A DNA stretch of 64,000 bases from Phoebastria nigripes (GCA_035582835.1 JAYKAV010002766.1:3134109-3198108); one strand, 5' to 3'; positions 16,131-34,734 are shown, counted from the first letter of the stretch. Notes: generated by a model not told the origin, from the letters alone. Numbers and translations: made by a program.

Positions 16131-18150
16131 CTGCGCAGGGGATTAGCGTTTCTCCTGCTCTACCTTTGCTGGCCATAAGGACAGTTGCTGCTCTGCCACC
16201 CCTCATTTGCTCTGCTCAGGATTCATCTTCTGCAAGCAAAGGACTTGTGATTTATTTTTAACCTCTACTTTTAGCTTTCATTACCATTCAGATAACAGCC
16301 TGTGCAGCGCTCCCTGACTCCCATGTCTAAGGCCAGGCACTGGCTATCCTGGGGATCTTTAGCCATTCAGGCTGTTCAGGAAGAAAAAATAGAAGTCTTC
16401 AGAAATAAAATAGACATTTTAGGCAAATTGCCAGTCAGACTCCAGCATCCATCTCACAACACTCTTGTAGGTGATAGTGCTTATGTTCCCAAAGCGATCG
16501 GACACCCCGCACACTGTCCTCCCTGCTCCTTACAGTAACACTGCAGGGAAGCTGGTGCAGCAGAGCCATGGCTATCAGTTCTTGTTCTGGGATGAGGTAC
16601 TATTCCCTCTGCCAGGGCAGACCGCACTGGGCCCCACGGCCTCTTAATCTCGCCTGTCTTGCAGCAGCTGAAGGGCTGCTGCCAGTCAGCAGGACCTGGG
16701 AGGGAATAGCTGCGTATCAGCAGAACAGGGTTCCTTTAACTGTGAACCAAGTGTTTGCCATTTAGCTTTCTCCCCTGATCAATGTGCTGGCTCCCCAGGG
16801 CTGCTGCCATCAGACACTGTCCTCATCAGAACAGGCTGTCCCCTTCCTTTAGTGACAAACACTGCCAGAGGCCGGAAAGGTTGCGTTTTCTCCTTGTCCC
16901 CACAGCACCCCTAATGCGTATCACAGGGAAAGCGGAGCTGATTGACACTTTGCCTCAAAAAAACGCCTGTACAGACAGGACTCCAAGCGACACGAGCCCT
17001 TTCCTGTTTCTCTGCATGTAAATGTTCTGGCCAAAAAGGTACAGCAGCTTTCCCTGAGGTCAAAGAGGTGCAGCAAAGATTTTTACCCTCTGAAGTTCAG
17101 GTGCTTTTGCAATCCCTGCTTTGGAACAGCAGCAGTAGTGGGAGAAAAGCTGCTTTTGTACCAAGGCCAAGTAATCAAAAACCATCAGCTAAGACTTCTT
17201 TTTTCCAGAACTATAGAAAAGCAAGGCCTTTTAGGAGTTTATGCTGTTTCCTAGATCTTCCACCCCCCTGTATTTAACCTCTGTAACTTAAAACACAAAA
17301 AAGTAGGACAGCTTTGCAGCTCTGCCATGAAGCCGTGACATCCCAACACTCCCCGCAGACAAGCAGCCGTTGGCCCCTGACAGCAGAGTGCCAGCCACTC
17401 GCTCTACTGCAGGATAAGCCAGCTCCCACCACGAACAAATACAAGCTGCCTTGATCCCTGAACCAGACAACAGAACGAGGGAGAACTTCGCTCCTATCCA
17501 TTTACCTTCACTCTTAAGTACTGCTCTGCACTGACTGGGTTGCCTGGAGGGAGCTGAAAAAGACCCAAGACACCAGGAAAGCAGAGGTATAGCAGAACGG
17601 AATGAACACTCAGCTGTAACAAGTGCACATGCATGTACTGGGGGGGCTGTAAGTGATACAACTTTTCCCATGGCACTCTCTCCATCAGCAATGTTTAAGC
17701 AGACACAAATGCATTACAGTGCCGGTAACAAAGGCAATCTACCGCCTTGAGAAAAGCAAAGCCTATTTCAACATCAGCATTGATATCTTGACCTGGCTAC
17801 TGTGAAAAGCACCTAACACTCATACCGCTGTGTACTCCTCCCGTGGCAATCCAGACTGCTCATCCCTTATCTGTGGGCATTCTGCCAGTATCAGCAAGAA
17901 CTGACTTACATCCAAGCCCTACCTTGAAGCGGGATTAGCTGAACGCAGCTGGAGATTAGTGCCTCGCAATCCTTTCAAGTACTCAATGTTATGTCTACCA
18001 GAGGAAAGAAAGCACAAAGGAAACCTCCTAAGGGTCACGAGACAAGGAACAGCTACTATGCGAAAGTGGAAGAATTCCAGCAAAGTCCTCGTAAAGCAGA
18101 TGGAGAACAAAAAGCACTAGGAGTCAAGTTTTGGACTGAACAAACATGAG
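16131..18150. other. Intergenic: candidate-gene 5' side to MEAF6 3' end
   Basis: The start codon and promoter of the candidate gene should lie here. An ATG-led frame around 16170-16206 (MASKGRAGE...) runs into exon 1 in a different frame and is not convincing. No other feature is recognised. Composition falls from GC-rich to average by about 16.3 kb. Confidence 0.5.
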
Positions 18151-18171
18151 AAGAGAGACAAACATGTAACT

Positions 18172-18177
18172 TTTATT
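18172..18177 (-). terminator. Polyadenylation signal AATAAA, MEAF6
   Basis: On the minus strand, AATAAA is followed by a TGTTTGTCTCTC downstream element, about 770 bases after the MEAF6 stop. Confidence 0.7.
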
Positions 18178-18464
18178 GTTTATGTACAAATGACGTAAGT
18201 TTGTATTAAAAAGAGAATCCACCCAACCTCAAAGATAGCAAAGAGCAAGATGGCTTTGAGCTCCAGCCTTCCCTGCATCTAAAAGCACTGCATAAATTTC
18301 AGGGGATGGTGTTTAAAATTAAAGTTAGAGAAAAGGGTTAACCACCTTCTTCTCTGCTTGAGTAAGAATCAAAATGAGCTGTTCCACAAAATGAAGAACC
18401 TTCCACTCTACATGGGTTAAAACAAAGAAACCAAAAGTCAATTTGTTAACTATACACTTTGGTT

Positions 18465-18522
18465 TAAAAAAAAAACAAACAACAACAAAACCAACAGAAA
18501 ACCAAAACAAAAACAAAACTAC
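18465..18522. repeat. A-rich low-complexity tract in MEAF6 3' UTR
   Basis: A run of A followed by (CAA)n/(ACAAA)n-like sequence on the plus strand. No retroposon body is recognisable next to it. Confidence 0.7.
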
Positions 18523-18717
18523 AAAGCTAAGTATCAGCAACAAAAGTAATCTAAGTCTTACAACATGGATGGGACATACTGAATCATACCCCAGTTCCAG
18601 TGGAAAAAGAAATACCTCTCCATGGGTTTGCAGATGACAGGGGTGGCAGCAGCAAGATCAGCCAATTTTAGGAAGTTCCCGACCGAGGTGGAAGCACAGA
18701 ATAGTCAGGAATTCAGG

Positions 18718-18735
18718 ACTACTACTACTACTACA
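18718..18735. repeat. (ACT)n microsatellite in MEAF6 3' UTR
   Basis: Six uninterrupted ACT units on the plus strand, giving AGT repeats in the transcript. Confidence 0.8.
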
Positions 18736-18946
18736 CCTTAGTCTTCCTGCAGCTCAGGTGATTTTAAAATGATGCAAAGTACACGGTCCAAGATTTTCTC
18801 CCCCCATCTAAGTTCTTTAGAGTGAGCCACTCCCATCTGCAGACACTTGGCCAGAGAGCTGCCATCGCGCTCATTCAGTCGACTGGCATTTTTCTCAGTG
18901 GGGATTCATGTAGACCTAAATCCCAGAAGCATCAGCACTGATGAGT

Positions 18947-25462
<6,516 letters not shown>

Positions 25463-25464
25463 GC

Positions 25465-25639
25465 NNNNNNNNNNNNNNNNNNNNNNNNNNNNNNNNNNNN
25501 NNNNNNNNNNNNNNNNNNNNNNNNNNNNNNNNNNNNNNNNNNNNNNNNNNNNNNNNNNNNNNNNNNNNNNNNNNNNNNNNNNNNNNNNNNNNNNNNNNNN
25601 NNNNNNNNNNNNNNNNNNNNNNNNNNNNNNNNNNNNNNN
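25465..25639. other. Assembly gap, 175 N
   Basis: A continuous run of N inside the MEAF6 CpG island. The long open frames that cross it are artefacts of N being read as an open codon. Confidence 1.
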
Positions 25640-26599
25640 CCCGCCGCGCCGGCAGGCCGGGAGCCCCGCTCTCCGCAGCACCGAGGCCGGGAACCTTTAC
25701 GCTGAGAAGGCGGCGACAAACCCCGAGGCCCCGGCTCAGGCGCTGCGCGGCTGCTGGAGCGGGGCGGCTTCGGCTTCCGCCACCCCCGGCCTCGGCCCGC
25801 CGCCCGCGGGGCGCCCCCGTCCCGCCGCCCCTTCCCAGTACCGGACGGGTAGGGGCCCAGCGGGGAGCGCGGCCGCACCCTGCACGCAGCGGCGTTGGGC
25901 GGGGGGCCCGCACAGCCGGCCCGGTCCGTCGCTGTCGGGGGTTTCGCTCCTCCAGCCCAGGGACCAGCGGGACCCCGGCCGAGAGCAGCCGCGGAGGGGT
26001 CTCACAGCGGGGCCGGGCACAAAGCCGGAACCAATCTGGCGGAGCGCAGAGTCCCGCTGAGGCGAGGCAGTGTTTTGTCTCCCTCTCCCAACACAGCCGT
26101 ACGCATCCCAGCTCCGCGCCTCCCCTGTGTGGGAAAAAGGCCCGTTCAGAATAGGTCATTTCAACTTTGTGTACACTCGTCTGATTCAATCAAACTTTCT
26201 TTAGCCAGCTTCAAGCTTCTATTACATTACGTTAGTCTAAACGCTGAGCAGTAAGTGCGATCCGAGGGGCTAGTTTGCCCTTCCACTGGCTTAAACCGCA
26301 TAGTGATTTCGTATTTCTGAGGGCAAAGCTGTCTGTGTCGGGGGCAAACAGCCTGAATGCAGAACAAGCCACCTGGGCCACGCTCAGCTCAGAAAGGTCC
26401 GAGCAGAGGGGTGCGGTACAAACCCTCGCACCCGTCCCTCCACGCTCACAGCCTCTCAAGTACACAAATCATGCAATTTTTTTTTTTTTTTAACTTATTT
26501 GGTGTCCTTAATACTGAAGTGAGTACTGAAAATTCATCTCTTTCAAGGAACATAAAGGAAAAAAAAAGGGACACTAGAAAAATATGACAACTAAAAGTA

Positions 26600-27940
26600 C
26601 TTAGGGCTAAATTTACAAATTCTTTATTTAAAAACCCCTAGAGTATATATAAAGGAGATCCTCCTAGTCAAAACTCATTCTACCTACCGTTTGAAAACCT
26701 ACGTCAATGCCCCATATTTACACCATAAATGTTCTAGCCTGTGTATACAATACGCAACACTTGTATACACAATGCATATACACAGCAGGTATGAATAGCT
26801 TGTGACCACAGAACAAACATCCAAGCAAATTAGTAAACAGTGTGGAAAATATACATTTCTTATACCATAAAGCAATGGGAAGAAGACATCCAAAAATATG
26901 CAAGATGCAAGTACTTTCAGTGAGTGGAATTGTTTTTTCTTTTCCTAAAGCATTGTTTTCTTTTACAGGGGAGAAGGGTATTTTAAACAAGTGACTTGTG
27001 TAACTTTTTATAAAAAGAAAACTTAAATAGTGCAAACTCTGGTTAAAACGTGTCACCACATAAAAGGTATTTATGCGTAATACAAACAAAAACAAGGAGG
27101 AGTCATTCATGGGGCAGGGGTGGTATCAGAAACAAAGGCCCCAGCTTTAGACTCGGACACTCAATGTCCAGTAACAGTTTCGGCATCGTATGTTGGAACA
27201 TGTACTGGGCAAACGCTGACCCAGACCTCAGCCCCCAAATCACAGTATCGTCACCTAAAATCCCAGGAAGCGTTTAACTTCTGAAATTACCTTGTAATTT
27301 TCAGGTAGTGTATTCCAGTGAAACGCCCCTCTCTGACAGTTATCACAAGGCAAACTAACTACCCAAAACATACAAATACAAGAGGGACTTTGCAACATTT
27401 CCACCTTTTTAGTAGCGAGCCTGGTAAATTCTCCCGTCTAGAACTCCTAACAGGCAAAGGAATTTGGCAAACTCTACCAAATGAGACATGTTACAAAATG
27501 CATCGAGTTACTTTCTAACTAATATTTCAGTTAAGTAGCATTTTCAAAGGGCTATGACAAAACAGTTAATAAAAAGAATTTTAAATATGCCAGCTGTGTT
27601 TTACATCGTTTCCTAGAAGAGGACAGTCTTTCAACGTTTGTTGAGTACTTCCAGCATCAGAGCTTTCACATTCAGGTGCTCTTTTGCTTGTCAGGGGTAA
27701 AAAAAAGCGAAAAAAACCCCAAAAAAGCTGTATTTCCTGATATGCAGAACTATCAAAGATGAATGATCAGTGAAGTCCCCCAAAATAAACTACGAGAACA
27801 GATCAGCAACAGAAGAAGGACTTTAAGGCAATAAGAGGCATTGGTGCTGCGATGCTCCAATGTTTACATCCCAATGCGTGTTCAACTGCAAAGAATTTCT
27901 CTCCCCTCCCCCCCCGCCCCCCCAATTTCCTCCTCATCTG
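26600..27940 (-). other. SNIP1: SNIP1 3' untranslated region
   Basis: The stretch lies between the SNIP1 stop codon (27941-27943) and the minus-strand AATAAA at 26623-26628. It is about 1.3 kb, AT-rich, and has no coding frame I recognise. Confidence 0.7.
26623..26628 (-). terminator. Polyadenylation signal AATAAA, SNIP1
   Basis: On the minus strand, TTTTTAAATAAAGAATTTG gives a canonical signal followed by T-rich sequence. It is the best 3' end for SNIP1. Confidence 0.65.
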
Positions 27941-30359
27941 TTAACTGTCAGACTCTTCCTCCTTCTCCTCCTCATCATCATCGTCCTTTGCGTTGGCCTC
28001 AGATTTATCTGAAGATTCATGGAGAAGAACATATTCCCTGCTACTGAACCCAAACTTCAGTACATCCTTTTCCTTTAGTTCGTAATAACGCTGAGGTTCA
28101 ATCCGCTGGTTATTTAGAAAAGTGCCGTTCCCAGAGCCCAGGTCGATTATGTAGGGCCTTACTCTGCGGCCAACGGTACCATCGGCACGAGTGTACTCCA
28201 CAAGCCTAGCAAAACAAAAAACACTGTTTCAGTCACAACAGCGAGAGACAGAAAATGTACTCCAAAAGCAGATGGGTTTCCCAACACGTGAGCCCCAGTG
28301 CAGTTAATGCTTATCTGTACTTGCAGAGATCTGAACAAGTCTGATGAGAGCAAAGAGAAACTGCGTGAGACTGAGCAGATTCTGACAGACTGCATCACCT
28401 TCTAAAACTTCTGATGATATAACACAGTAATTCCTACAACAGAACAGATGGCTGTTCCCTAAGAGAGCATCTTTGTCTTCAGCAGCCGGCAACCCCTGCT
28501 GCTTCAGAGGAGATCAGCAGACTTTGTTGTGAAAGACCAAACGAAAAAAACCTCTCCTTGAAATACTTTTACTGCCAATTACACCTGCCGGTTTATGCCA
28601 GTTCAGATATACACACAGTTCTGTGTTTAACCCTGCTGTGTTATTTGTCTTACTAAAAGGCTGCTTGTGGTTAAATGAGCGGAATTACAGACATTTTTGA
28701 TTACTGCTAGGATGATATGCAGCAGTCAAACATAAATCTATCTCTAACGTACTTACAGCAAACTCGTACTTCTCAACTGTGCATATCCAGGGTTTGTTTG
28801 TTTGTTTTCTTCAGAAGTTCCTGAATAATCCTGTTTCACCAGCAGGCAGAGTAATACTTACCGGTACTGAAACACAGCATGCTGCTTTGAGCAGGAGGGG
28901 TGGTCAATTGGAATATCTGCGATTCTGCGGTGCCTGCCCAGAAGATAAGCACTCTGCCTGTGAATGTACATGACTGGGAGAAACTCATCGTTTTTGAAAG
29001 GATAGAGGCGCCATCGCTTCTTCGGAATCCGAGCTTCGGGGGGCTCGCTGTACTTAATCACAACACCTCGGAAAGTGTTGGTATCCTCTAGAAGCGCACC
29101 AGACAGTTCAAAGCTTGGCTTCTCTTTGTTTACAGAAGCTTTTTCTTTAGGTTTTTTATCAGATTGCCCAAGTTCTGGATTCTGGTCAACACCACTGCCT
29201 TCATGATTTTGTCGATGCTCTCGTCTTCTCTCGTTATAAAACTCCCTCTCTGCTTGCTGCTCACGGATGTTCTGAACATCCCTCTCTCGCTCGTGGCCTC
29301 GAACTCCAGGCCTTTCGTTTGGATTCCTCCTCCTGTCTGAGTGGTCTCTGTGTCTATCCCTGTCACCACTTCTCTCTCTCCTGTGTTCTTGGTCTGATGG
29401 GTGTCTCTGCTTTCGCTCCTCGTTTCCTCTACGACAATGATCATCTCGCTCCTGTAACAAAGAATCGCTACAGTGACGTATTCAGAATTAGAATGAGAGA
29501 GCTGTGAATCTACCTCAGCTTTTAAGAAAATCACAATCCTACACATAGAAAATGCGTACTCAGACGTGTTGTGTGCAGATCTAACACAAAGCGAGAGAAA
29601 CTTATTTCCTTGCCAAACTATTTGGATTCCTACAATTTGCACAGGACAAAGCAAGATCAAGAAACAGCACGATGCATCATCTGCTCTGGACATGCGAAGA
29701 AGCTCGCAGGGACAGCCTGCGTAAGGGCAAAGGCTGGGTTCTCACACGCGTGTGAGCACCCAGTCGCTTATGGCAAAGCCTGAGGCGGGTAGCACGAGCT
29801 ATTAAACCACCAAGACCCCCCTGTCCCCACCACGCCACGCCACAAGGACTAGCAGAAAATAACTGCCAGGTGAGAAGTCGTCTTTCGTACCTCGCACGGC
29901 CGAGTCTCACAGGAACAGCTGGCGCAGCGGAGCCAGGAAGCGCACAAGGCCCCGCCAGCACCTCCGCGGGCAGGACCGGGCCTCTCCGCTACCGACAACG
30001 CGATTTACCTGCTTCACCTTCACGGCGGCGTGGTGCGGGCTGCGGCTCCTCCTGCCGCGCGGGGACCGGCTCCTCCGCCCGGACTTGCTCTTCCTCTTGG
30101 GCGATCTTGAAAACAACGAGAGGAGGGGTCAGCTGCGGAGCGGCGGCCGGGCCGGGCGCAGCGCGGGGCCCGCAGCCGCCGGGCGGCCCTACCTGCTGCT
30201 CCTGCCGCGGCTGCCCTGGCGCGGCCCAGCCGGGCCCCGCCGCTCCTCGGCCGGCGGCGACTGGCTGCCCCGCGCCGAGCGGGAGGCGGAGCGCCGGGGG
30301 CTCCGCTTCTCGGCCTTCACCGCCACCTCCCGCCGCCGCCGCTCGGCCGCCGCCTCCAT
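27941..30359 (-). CDS. SNIP1: SNIP1, FHA-domain Smad-interacting and spliceosome-associated protein
   Basis: This nuclear protein binds Smads and CBP/p300, inhibits NF-kB and TGF-beta signalling, and is part of the activated spliceosome. Exons on the minus strand are 30193-30359, 30009-30105, 28862-29451 and 27941-28205. They total 1119 nt, or 372 aa plus stop. The start is ATG in GCGCCATGG; an in-frame GTG 18 bases upstream is not needed. The N-terminal third is Arg/Ser-rich with basic clusters (RSPKRKSKSGRRSRSPRG) typical of splicing factors and nuclear localisation. The middle is highly charged (EREFYNERRREHRQ). The C-terminal FHA domain spans the last intron, with motifs LLGRHRRIADIPIDHPSCSK, then IDLGSGNGTFLNN, and ends in an acidic tail. 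The gene is divergent from DNALI1, with 177-201 bp between start codons. The FHA domain is nearly identical to human; the N-terminus is diverged. Confidence 0.95.
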
Positions 30360-30560
30360 GGCGCCGCCGGCCGCCACAAAGGGAAGTGCGCGCCGCTTCC
30401 GGCCCGCGCGCCGCCACCCGGAAGCACTTCCGCCGCGGCGGCGGCAGCCGGCACCGCCCCTGGGCGCTTCTGTGCCTGCGCAGGGCCGCGCCCGGCTCGC
30501 GCGTGCGCCCTGCGCACGGCGGCCGCCGCCGTCGCCATGGCGACAACGGCCGCGGCCGCC
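30360..30560. promoter_or_regulatory. Bidirectional SNIP1/DNALI1 promoter
   Basis: This short CpG-rich segment separates the two divergent start codons. It contains three ETS-type sites (CTTCCGG at 30396-30402, CCGGAAGC at 30418-30425, CACTTCCG at 30425-30432) and two NRF1-type TGCGCA cores (30477-30482, 30511-30516). There is a palindromic X-box at 30531-30544. There is no TATA box. This mix is common at housekeeping bidirectional promoters; the transcription starts themselves cannot be read from sequence. Confidence 0.75.
30531..30544. promoter_or_regulatory. DNALI1: RFX X-box palindrome at DNALI1 5' end
   Basis: GTCGCCATGGCGAC is a perfect 14-base palindrome that fits the RFX X-box form GTNRCC-N(0-3)-RGYAAC except for the A at the fourth base of the second half-site. 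X-boxes drive ciliary genes through RFX factors, and DNALI1 is an axonemal dynein subunit. It overlaps the upstream ATG at 30537, which suggests that translation may begin at the second ATG (30561). Confidence 0.6.
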
Positions 30561-33500
30561 ATGATCCCGCCGCCGGACTCGCTGCTGCGGTACAACCCGC
30601 CGGTGCTCGTCAGCCGCCGCAGGGAGAAGCGCTCCCCCGGGGTGAGCGGGGCCGGGCGGGCCGGGGCACCCGCGGGCTGCGCGCTGCCCGCACCTACCGC
30701 GCTCTGCTCTCTCCGCAGGCCCGCCCGCTGAAGGGGACCCCGCCGCCGCCCGCCCCGGCGGGGCCCGTCCCGCCGCCGCCCCGGACGGCGGCCGCCGCTG
30801 AGACCGCGAAGCAGCCGCAGGAGATCCTCAACGCTATCCTGCCGCCGCGGTGAGCGGGGCCGGGCCCACCCGCGCCCGGCAGCGCCCGGCCGGGCCCGCG
30901 GGGCGCCCCGTAACGCCCGGTGCTTTTCGTGGCAGGGAGTGGGAGGAGGAGAACCAGCGGTGGGTGCAGGAGGTGTCCAGCGCGCCCAGCACCCGCCTGG
31001 ACGTCGTCCACCTGCAGGAGCAGCTGGACCTGCGGCTGCAGCAGAGGCAGGCGCGGGAGACCGGCATCTGCCCCGTGCGCAGGGAGCTCTACTCGCAGTG
31101 CTTCGGTCAGTGCCCAACCAGCAAACGCAAAAAGCATTGCTCCTCGCCCTCTCCCTGACAGGCTGGGGCTCCCAAAGCCGTGTCCCTGTCAACGCGCCTC
31201 TTCCCAGAAGGTTTAACACAGCCTCGGTCCCCCCCGGGCAGGGCTGAGGGGTGCTGGCAAGGGAGGCTGTGCAGGGCAAGGGTTGCTCTTCCAGCAGCCG
31301 TGCTGCGCTTGCCTTCCCTGTCGGCCCCCAGCTCTTCAGTGCTCTGCAGATCAGACTGGGGTGACCGCTCACGCCTGCCTAAGCTGTCAGCTTTTACACC
31401 AAGCATTTTACAGTGTCTTCTTGTTCACAAAGCTGACACGCAAAAGACGTGTTGTAAAGGTACGCTTACACATACATAATAGTAAAAGACGCAAAGAAGC
31501 TTAAAATTCTTAGTTGTACGTAACCCCAACAGTTAATTTAAAATAACTTAAACCACTGTATAACTGTTAAGCACTCTTACACTCTCTGATGACCTGGTGT
31601 TGGTCTTCCAAATACAAGAGATTGTCATTGGTTTGAGCACAATTCTTCAGAAGGCTCTTGACTCTTCTGGAGGCTTCCTGATAACTGCAAAAAAATCATT
31701 ACAATTTTTTAGGTGTTTGCTNTTATAGCTTTAGTGGATCAGTATCACTGTTGTTACCATAGGTTCTGTACCACCACTCTTCTTTTATTTGGTGGCACTT
31801 GATGCTATAGCTATAATGTAACAAAACAAAACAAAAAATTGTGACTATCTCTAGTTTGTGTTGAGATAGATACCCACTATCTCTAGGTAAAAGACAACAA
31901 GCTCTGGACCCTGTGTGTATCCAACATTCCCAGATAAATGTACAGCACCTACTCTAACTAGATTGTTGTACCCTTTCTTTAAAGATGAATTGATCCGTGA
32001 AACTACAATTAACTGTGCAGAGCGAGGACTGTTGCTGCTTCGAGTCAGGGATGAAATCCAAATGACAATTGCCGCTTATCAGACGTTGTACGAGAGCAGT
32101 GTTGCGTTTGGCATGCGAAAGGCACTACAAGCTGAGCAAGGCAAATCTGACATGGAAAAAAGAGTAAGTTGGGCTGTTAACCCCATAATGTAGTTTTTGG
32201 CACGTGACAGAGCATAAGGATATTACATATAAAATTTTATATGAAATCAGTTATTTCTATTTCCACTGGATGGCAGTAAAGATCATCAAAGTACTTGTCT
32301 TACTGTGTTCCTAGGGCTTAATTGCACTTCATAAATTATCTGCTATTATATCTGGAACACTTTAAAGACTGTACAACATACAACTCTGTTCCATCTTAAA
32401 TGAAAATTATTAACAAACAAAAACTTGAGAGATCTGTACTCTTTTCCAAGATTGCAGAGCTAGAAGAGGAAAAGCAGGAGCTGGAAAGACAAGTGAGTGA
32501 ACAGAAAGCTAAATGTGAAGCAACTGAAAAACGTGAAAATGAAAGGCGACAGATAGAAGAGAAGAAACACACTGAAGAGGTTCAGTTCCTGAAACGAACG
32601 AATCAACAGCTGAAGGTTAGTAAAAAAAGGCAATTCCAAATAGTAATGGTAAAACTTCTCATTTTGTAATTAGAAAGATATAAAAATAATTTTGTCCTTA
32701 TAGAAGTGTTACATTTATGATGCATTTGTATTAATGTTCCACTTTCTTTAAATTCTCAGTGAAACGGGAAAATAGTGCTTTTGCATTCTCTACTTCCTTG
32801 CTCAGTCAGTAATTGGTCATTACTAGCAAACCTGATGATGCAAACAGCAGGTCAGATTAATTGAATTCTAGTCATAGATTTGCCAGGGAGAGATCAGAAT
32901 TTGTTCAGAAAATGATAAAGTGCTATAGTCAGCTGGAGAAGAGCAGACGCATGCAGCTGAACCCCAAATGCAGAGGCTTCAAGCTTGGCTGATACCCCAG
33001 GAATCTATTTCTGCATAACTTGATTGTAAGGCTACAATAGTTAGCACTCCTTCTCAACTACAAAATTGAGAATCTAGTGAAGGCAAACTAAGATGTTTTG
33101 TTTCTTTACTGTTGGCCATTAAAGTTGACTCCCTGATAACAAGACACAACATTTAACATTAAGTATTACCTAATAAGAACAATTGTGCACTTATGCAGTA
33201 GGGACTGCATAATTACAGGAGTAATTTTGTGCATGCTACTTTGGTGAAAACAGAGCTTCTGCTCATTACTTTGCTTTTGAAAGGAAAAAATCCCACATCT
33301 CTTGAGTAAAGAAAAAATGTTAGCATAAACAATGTTAAATGTTTCTGGCTACAGCTAAAAACATTTCCTTTACACTGAACTGCTTTCCTTATCTTCCCTG
33401 TTCCTACAGTTTCACCTTTCTAAACCATTAATGTCTTCAGGCCATCTTGAAATGTTTTAGGGCACAAAATTGAGTAACTGTTAGATCAAATATGTGTTGC

Positions 33501-34176
33501 CGCTGAATCCGTGTTTCTTCCTTGACGTACAAGTGTTCTAACAGCTGTGTGTATACCACTGTTGTAGTTTATTTTGATGGCAGCTCTAGGAAGAGGACAA
33601 TCTAGGAGTTCTGGAAGCTTCATGCACTACACACTCCCTAAGCATGGGTAGCTCTCCAATCAATCTACTAATTGGGCGTCAAGTTGTCTCAGGAACTGAA
33701 AAACTTGCTGTTCCCAGCTACTTTTGTCCCACAGTCAGAGTTTGTGTTCCAAATGCTAGAGAGCCAAATATTTAATTTAGCTAACAGAGTCCAGCCTGAA
33801 ATCAGAGAATTCAGACCACTGTTTCAACAGCTTTCATTTAATTTCCTCTTCAATGCTTTACATTATAAAATGAGTCTTTCATTGTATGGAACCAAGGCCA
33901 GCTCTTTTCTTCTCAGAATGCAACAAGTGTGTATGCCAAGAATGAAAAGCTAATTTATAAAACATGTAGTAGGAATGGAATAGCTAGGGAAAAAAACCCT
34001 GGCCTGCTTCTCTTGAAGTATTGCAGCATCCCTCAGCTCCTCGCTTTGAATATCTAACAGACAATTTATCACTTTACAGAAACGNGGGTTTATTTTTTAG
34101 GTTGAATCTAATTTGACTTACTGTCTCATTTGTTTTTCAGGCCCAACTTGAAAGCATCATTGCACCAAACAAGTAG
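30561..34176 (+). CDS. DNALI1: DNALI1, axonemal inner-arm dynein light intermediate chain (p28)
   Basis: This is a light chain of inner dynein arms in motile cilia and sperm flagella, orthologous to Chlamydomonas p28. Exons are 30561-30641, 30719-30849, 30936-31105, 31985-32163, 32451-32615 and 34141-34176 (stop TAG). They total 762 nt, or 253 aa plus stop. The start chosen is the ATG reading MIPPPDSLLRYNPPVLVS, which matches the human start; an in-frame ATG at 30537 would add eight residues. After a proline-rich variable stretch come conserved blocks: EILNAILPPREW, then VVHLQEQLDLRLQQRQARE, then ETGICPVRRELYSQCFDELI, then AYQTLYESSVAFGMRKAL. A long charged coiled coil follows (IAELEEEKQELERQ onward), ending AQLESIIAPNK. 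The last exon has only 36 bases. A single N at 31722 and one at 34085 are intronic. Confidence 0.97.
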
Positions 34177-34462
34177 ATTTTTTTTGTTGTCCTCCAGGCA
34201 GTGCTCAGAAGAGCTGTCAGAGCAAGAAGTTTGCAATTAGTGACAAAGATTTGTCTTCATAAAACAATCTTGAATTTTCACTTACCGGTAACTGAAGGCA
34301 GCGTAATTGTATTATTTCTTTCTTTTTCTCTTGAAGAGTTGAAATTCAAGAGCTTCATTAATTACTGCACCCTCTTTCAATGCTGTCTCAGCATTCAGCT
34401 CCTTGAATAGTGAACCTGTCTGGGACTTGTCTGTTGGTAATACGCTAGATGACCTTCAAAGC

Positions 34463-34468
34463 AATAAA
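34463..34468 (+). terminator. Polyadenylation signal AATAAA, DNALI1
   Basis: AATAAA lies about 290 bases after the DNALI1 stop, followed by a second copy at 34471-34476 and a T-rich element. It defines a short 3' UTR at 34177 to about 34490. Confidence 0.75.
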
Positions 34469-34734
34469 CTAATAAATGTTTTTATATGCAAGCATCTCTA
34501 TAATATTAGTACTTTCAAAATGTTGTAGAAAATTCAGAAATAATATATTTATTGTAGACACTTTGTATAAGTCACATTCACTAAGAATCAAATTGCAGGT
34601 AATTCTTGGACAGGTGTTTGAAGGGTATTTCCTTGAGTACATGCAAGTTGGTGTTAATTGTATATCGAAGTCCCTTGTCAGAACCATTAGTAGTAACCTA
34701 GAATGAGCAATACCAAAGCTCTCTACGTGGTTAT

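Larger units (their letters stand above)
18155..18946 (-). other. MEAF6: MEAF6 3' untranslated region
   Basis: The stretch lies between the MEAF6 stop codon (18947-18949) and the AATAAA on the minus strand at 18172-18177. It contains an A-rich tract and a short (ACT)n microsatellite on the plus strand. Confidence 0.7.

Noticed and set aside
16170..16206. ATG-led frame MASKGRAGE as the start of the cryptic gene
   Set aside because: It enters the first candidate exon in the wrong frame, and its possible donor leaves phase 1 where phase 2 is needed.
30360..30377. Upstream in-frame GTG start for SNIP1
   Set aside because: The ATG at 30359 has a strong Kozak context and is sufficient; initiation at GTG is not supported by anything else.
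30537..30560. ATG at 30537 as the DNALI1 start
   Set aside because: It is in frame and possible, but it sits inside the X-box palindrome and adds only MATTAAAA. The ATG at 30561 matches the conserved protein start.
30317..31372. Minus-strand open frame of 351 codons opposite DNALI1 exons 1-3
   Set aside because: It is antisense to well-supported DNALI1 exons and is a shadow of the CpG island.
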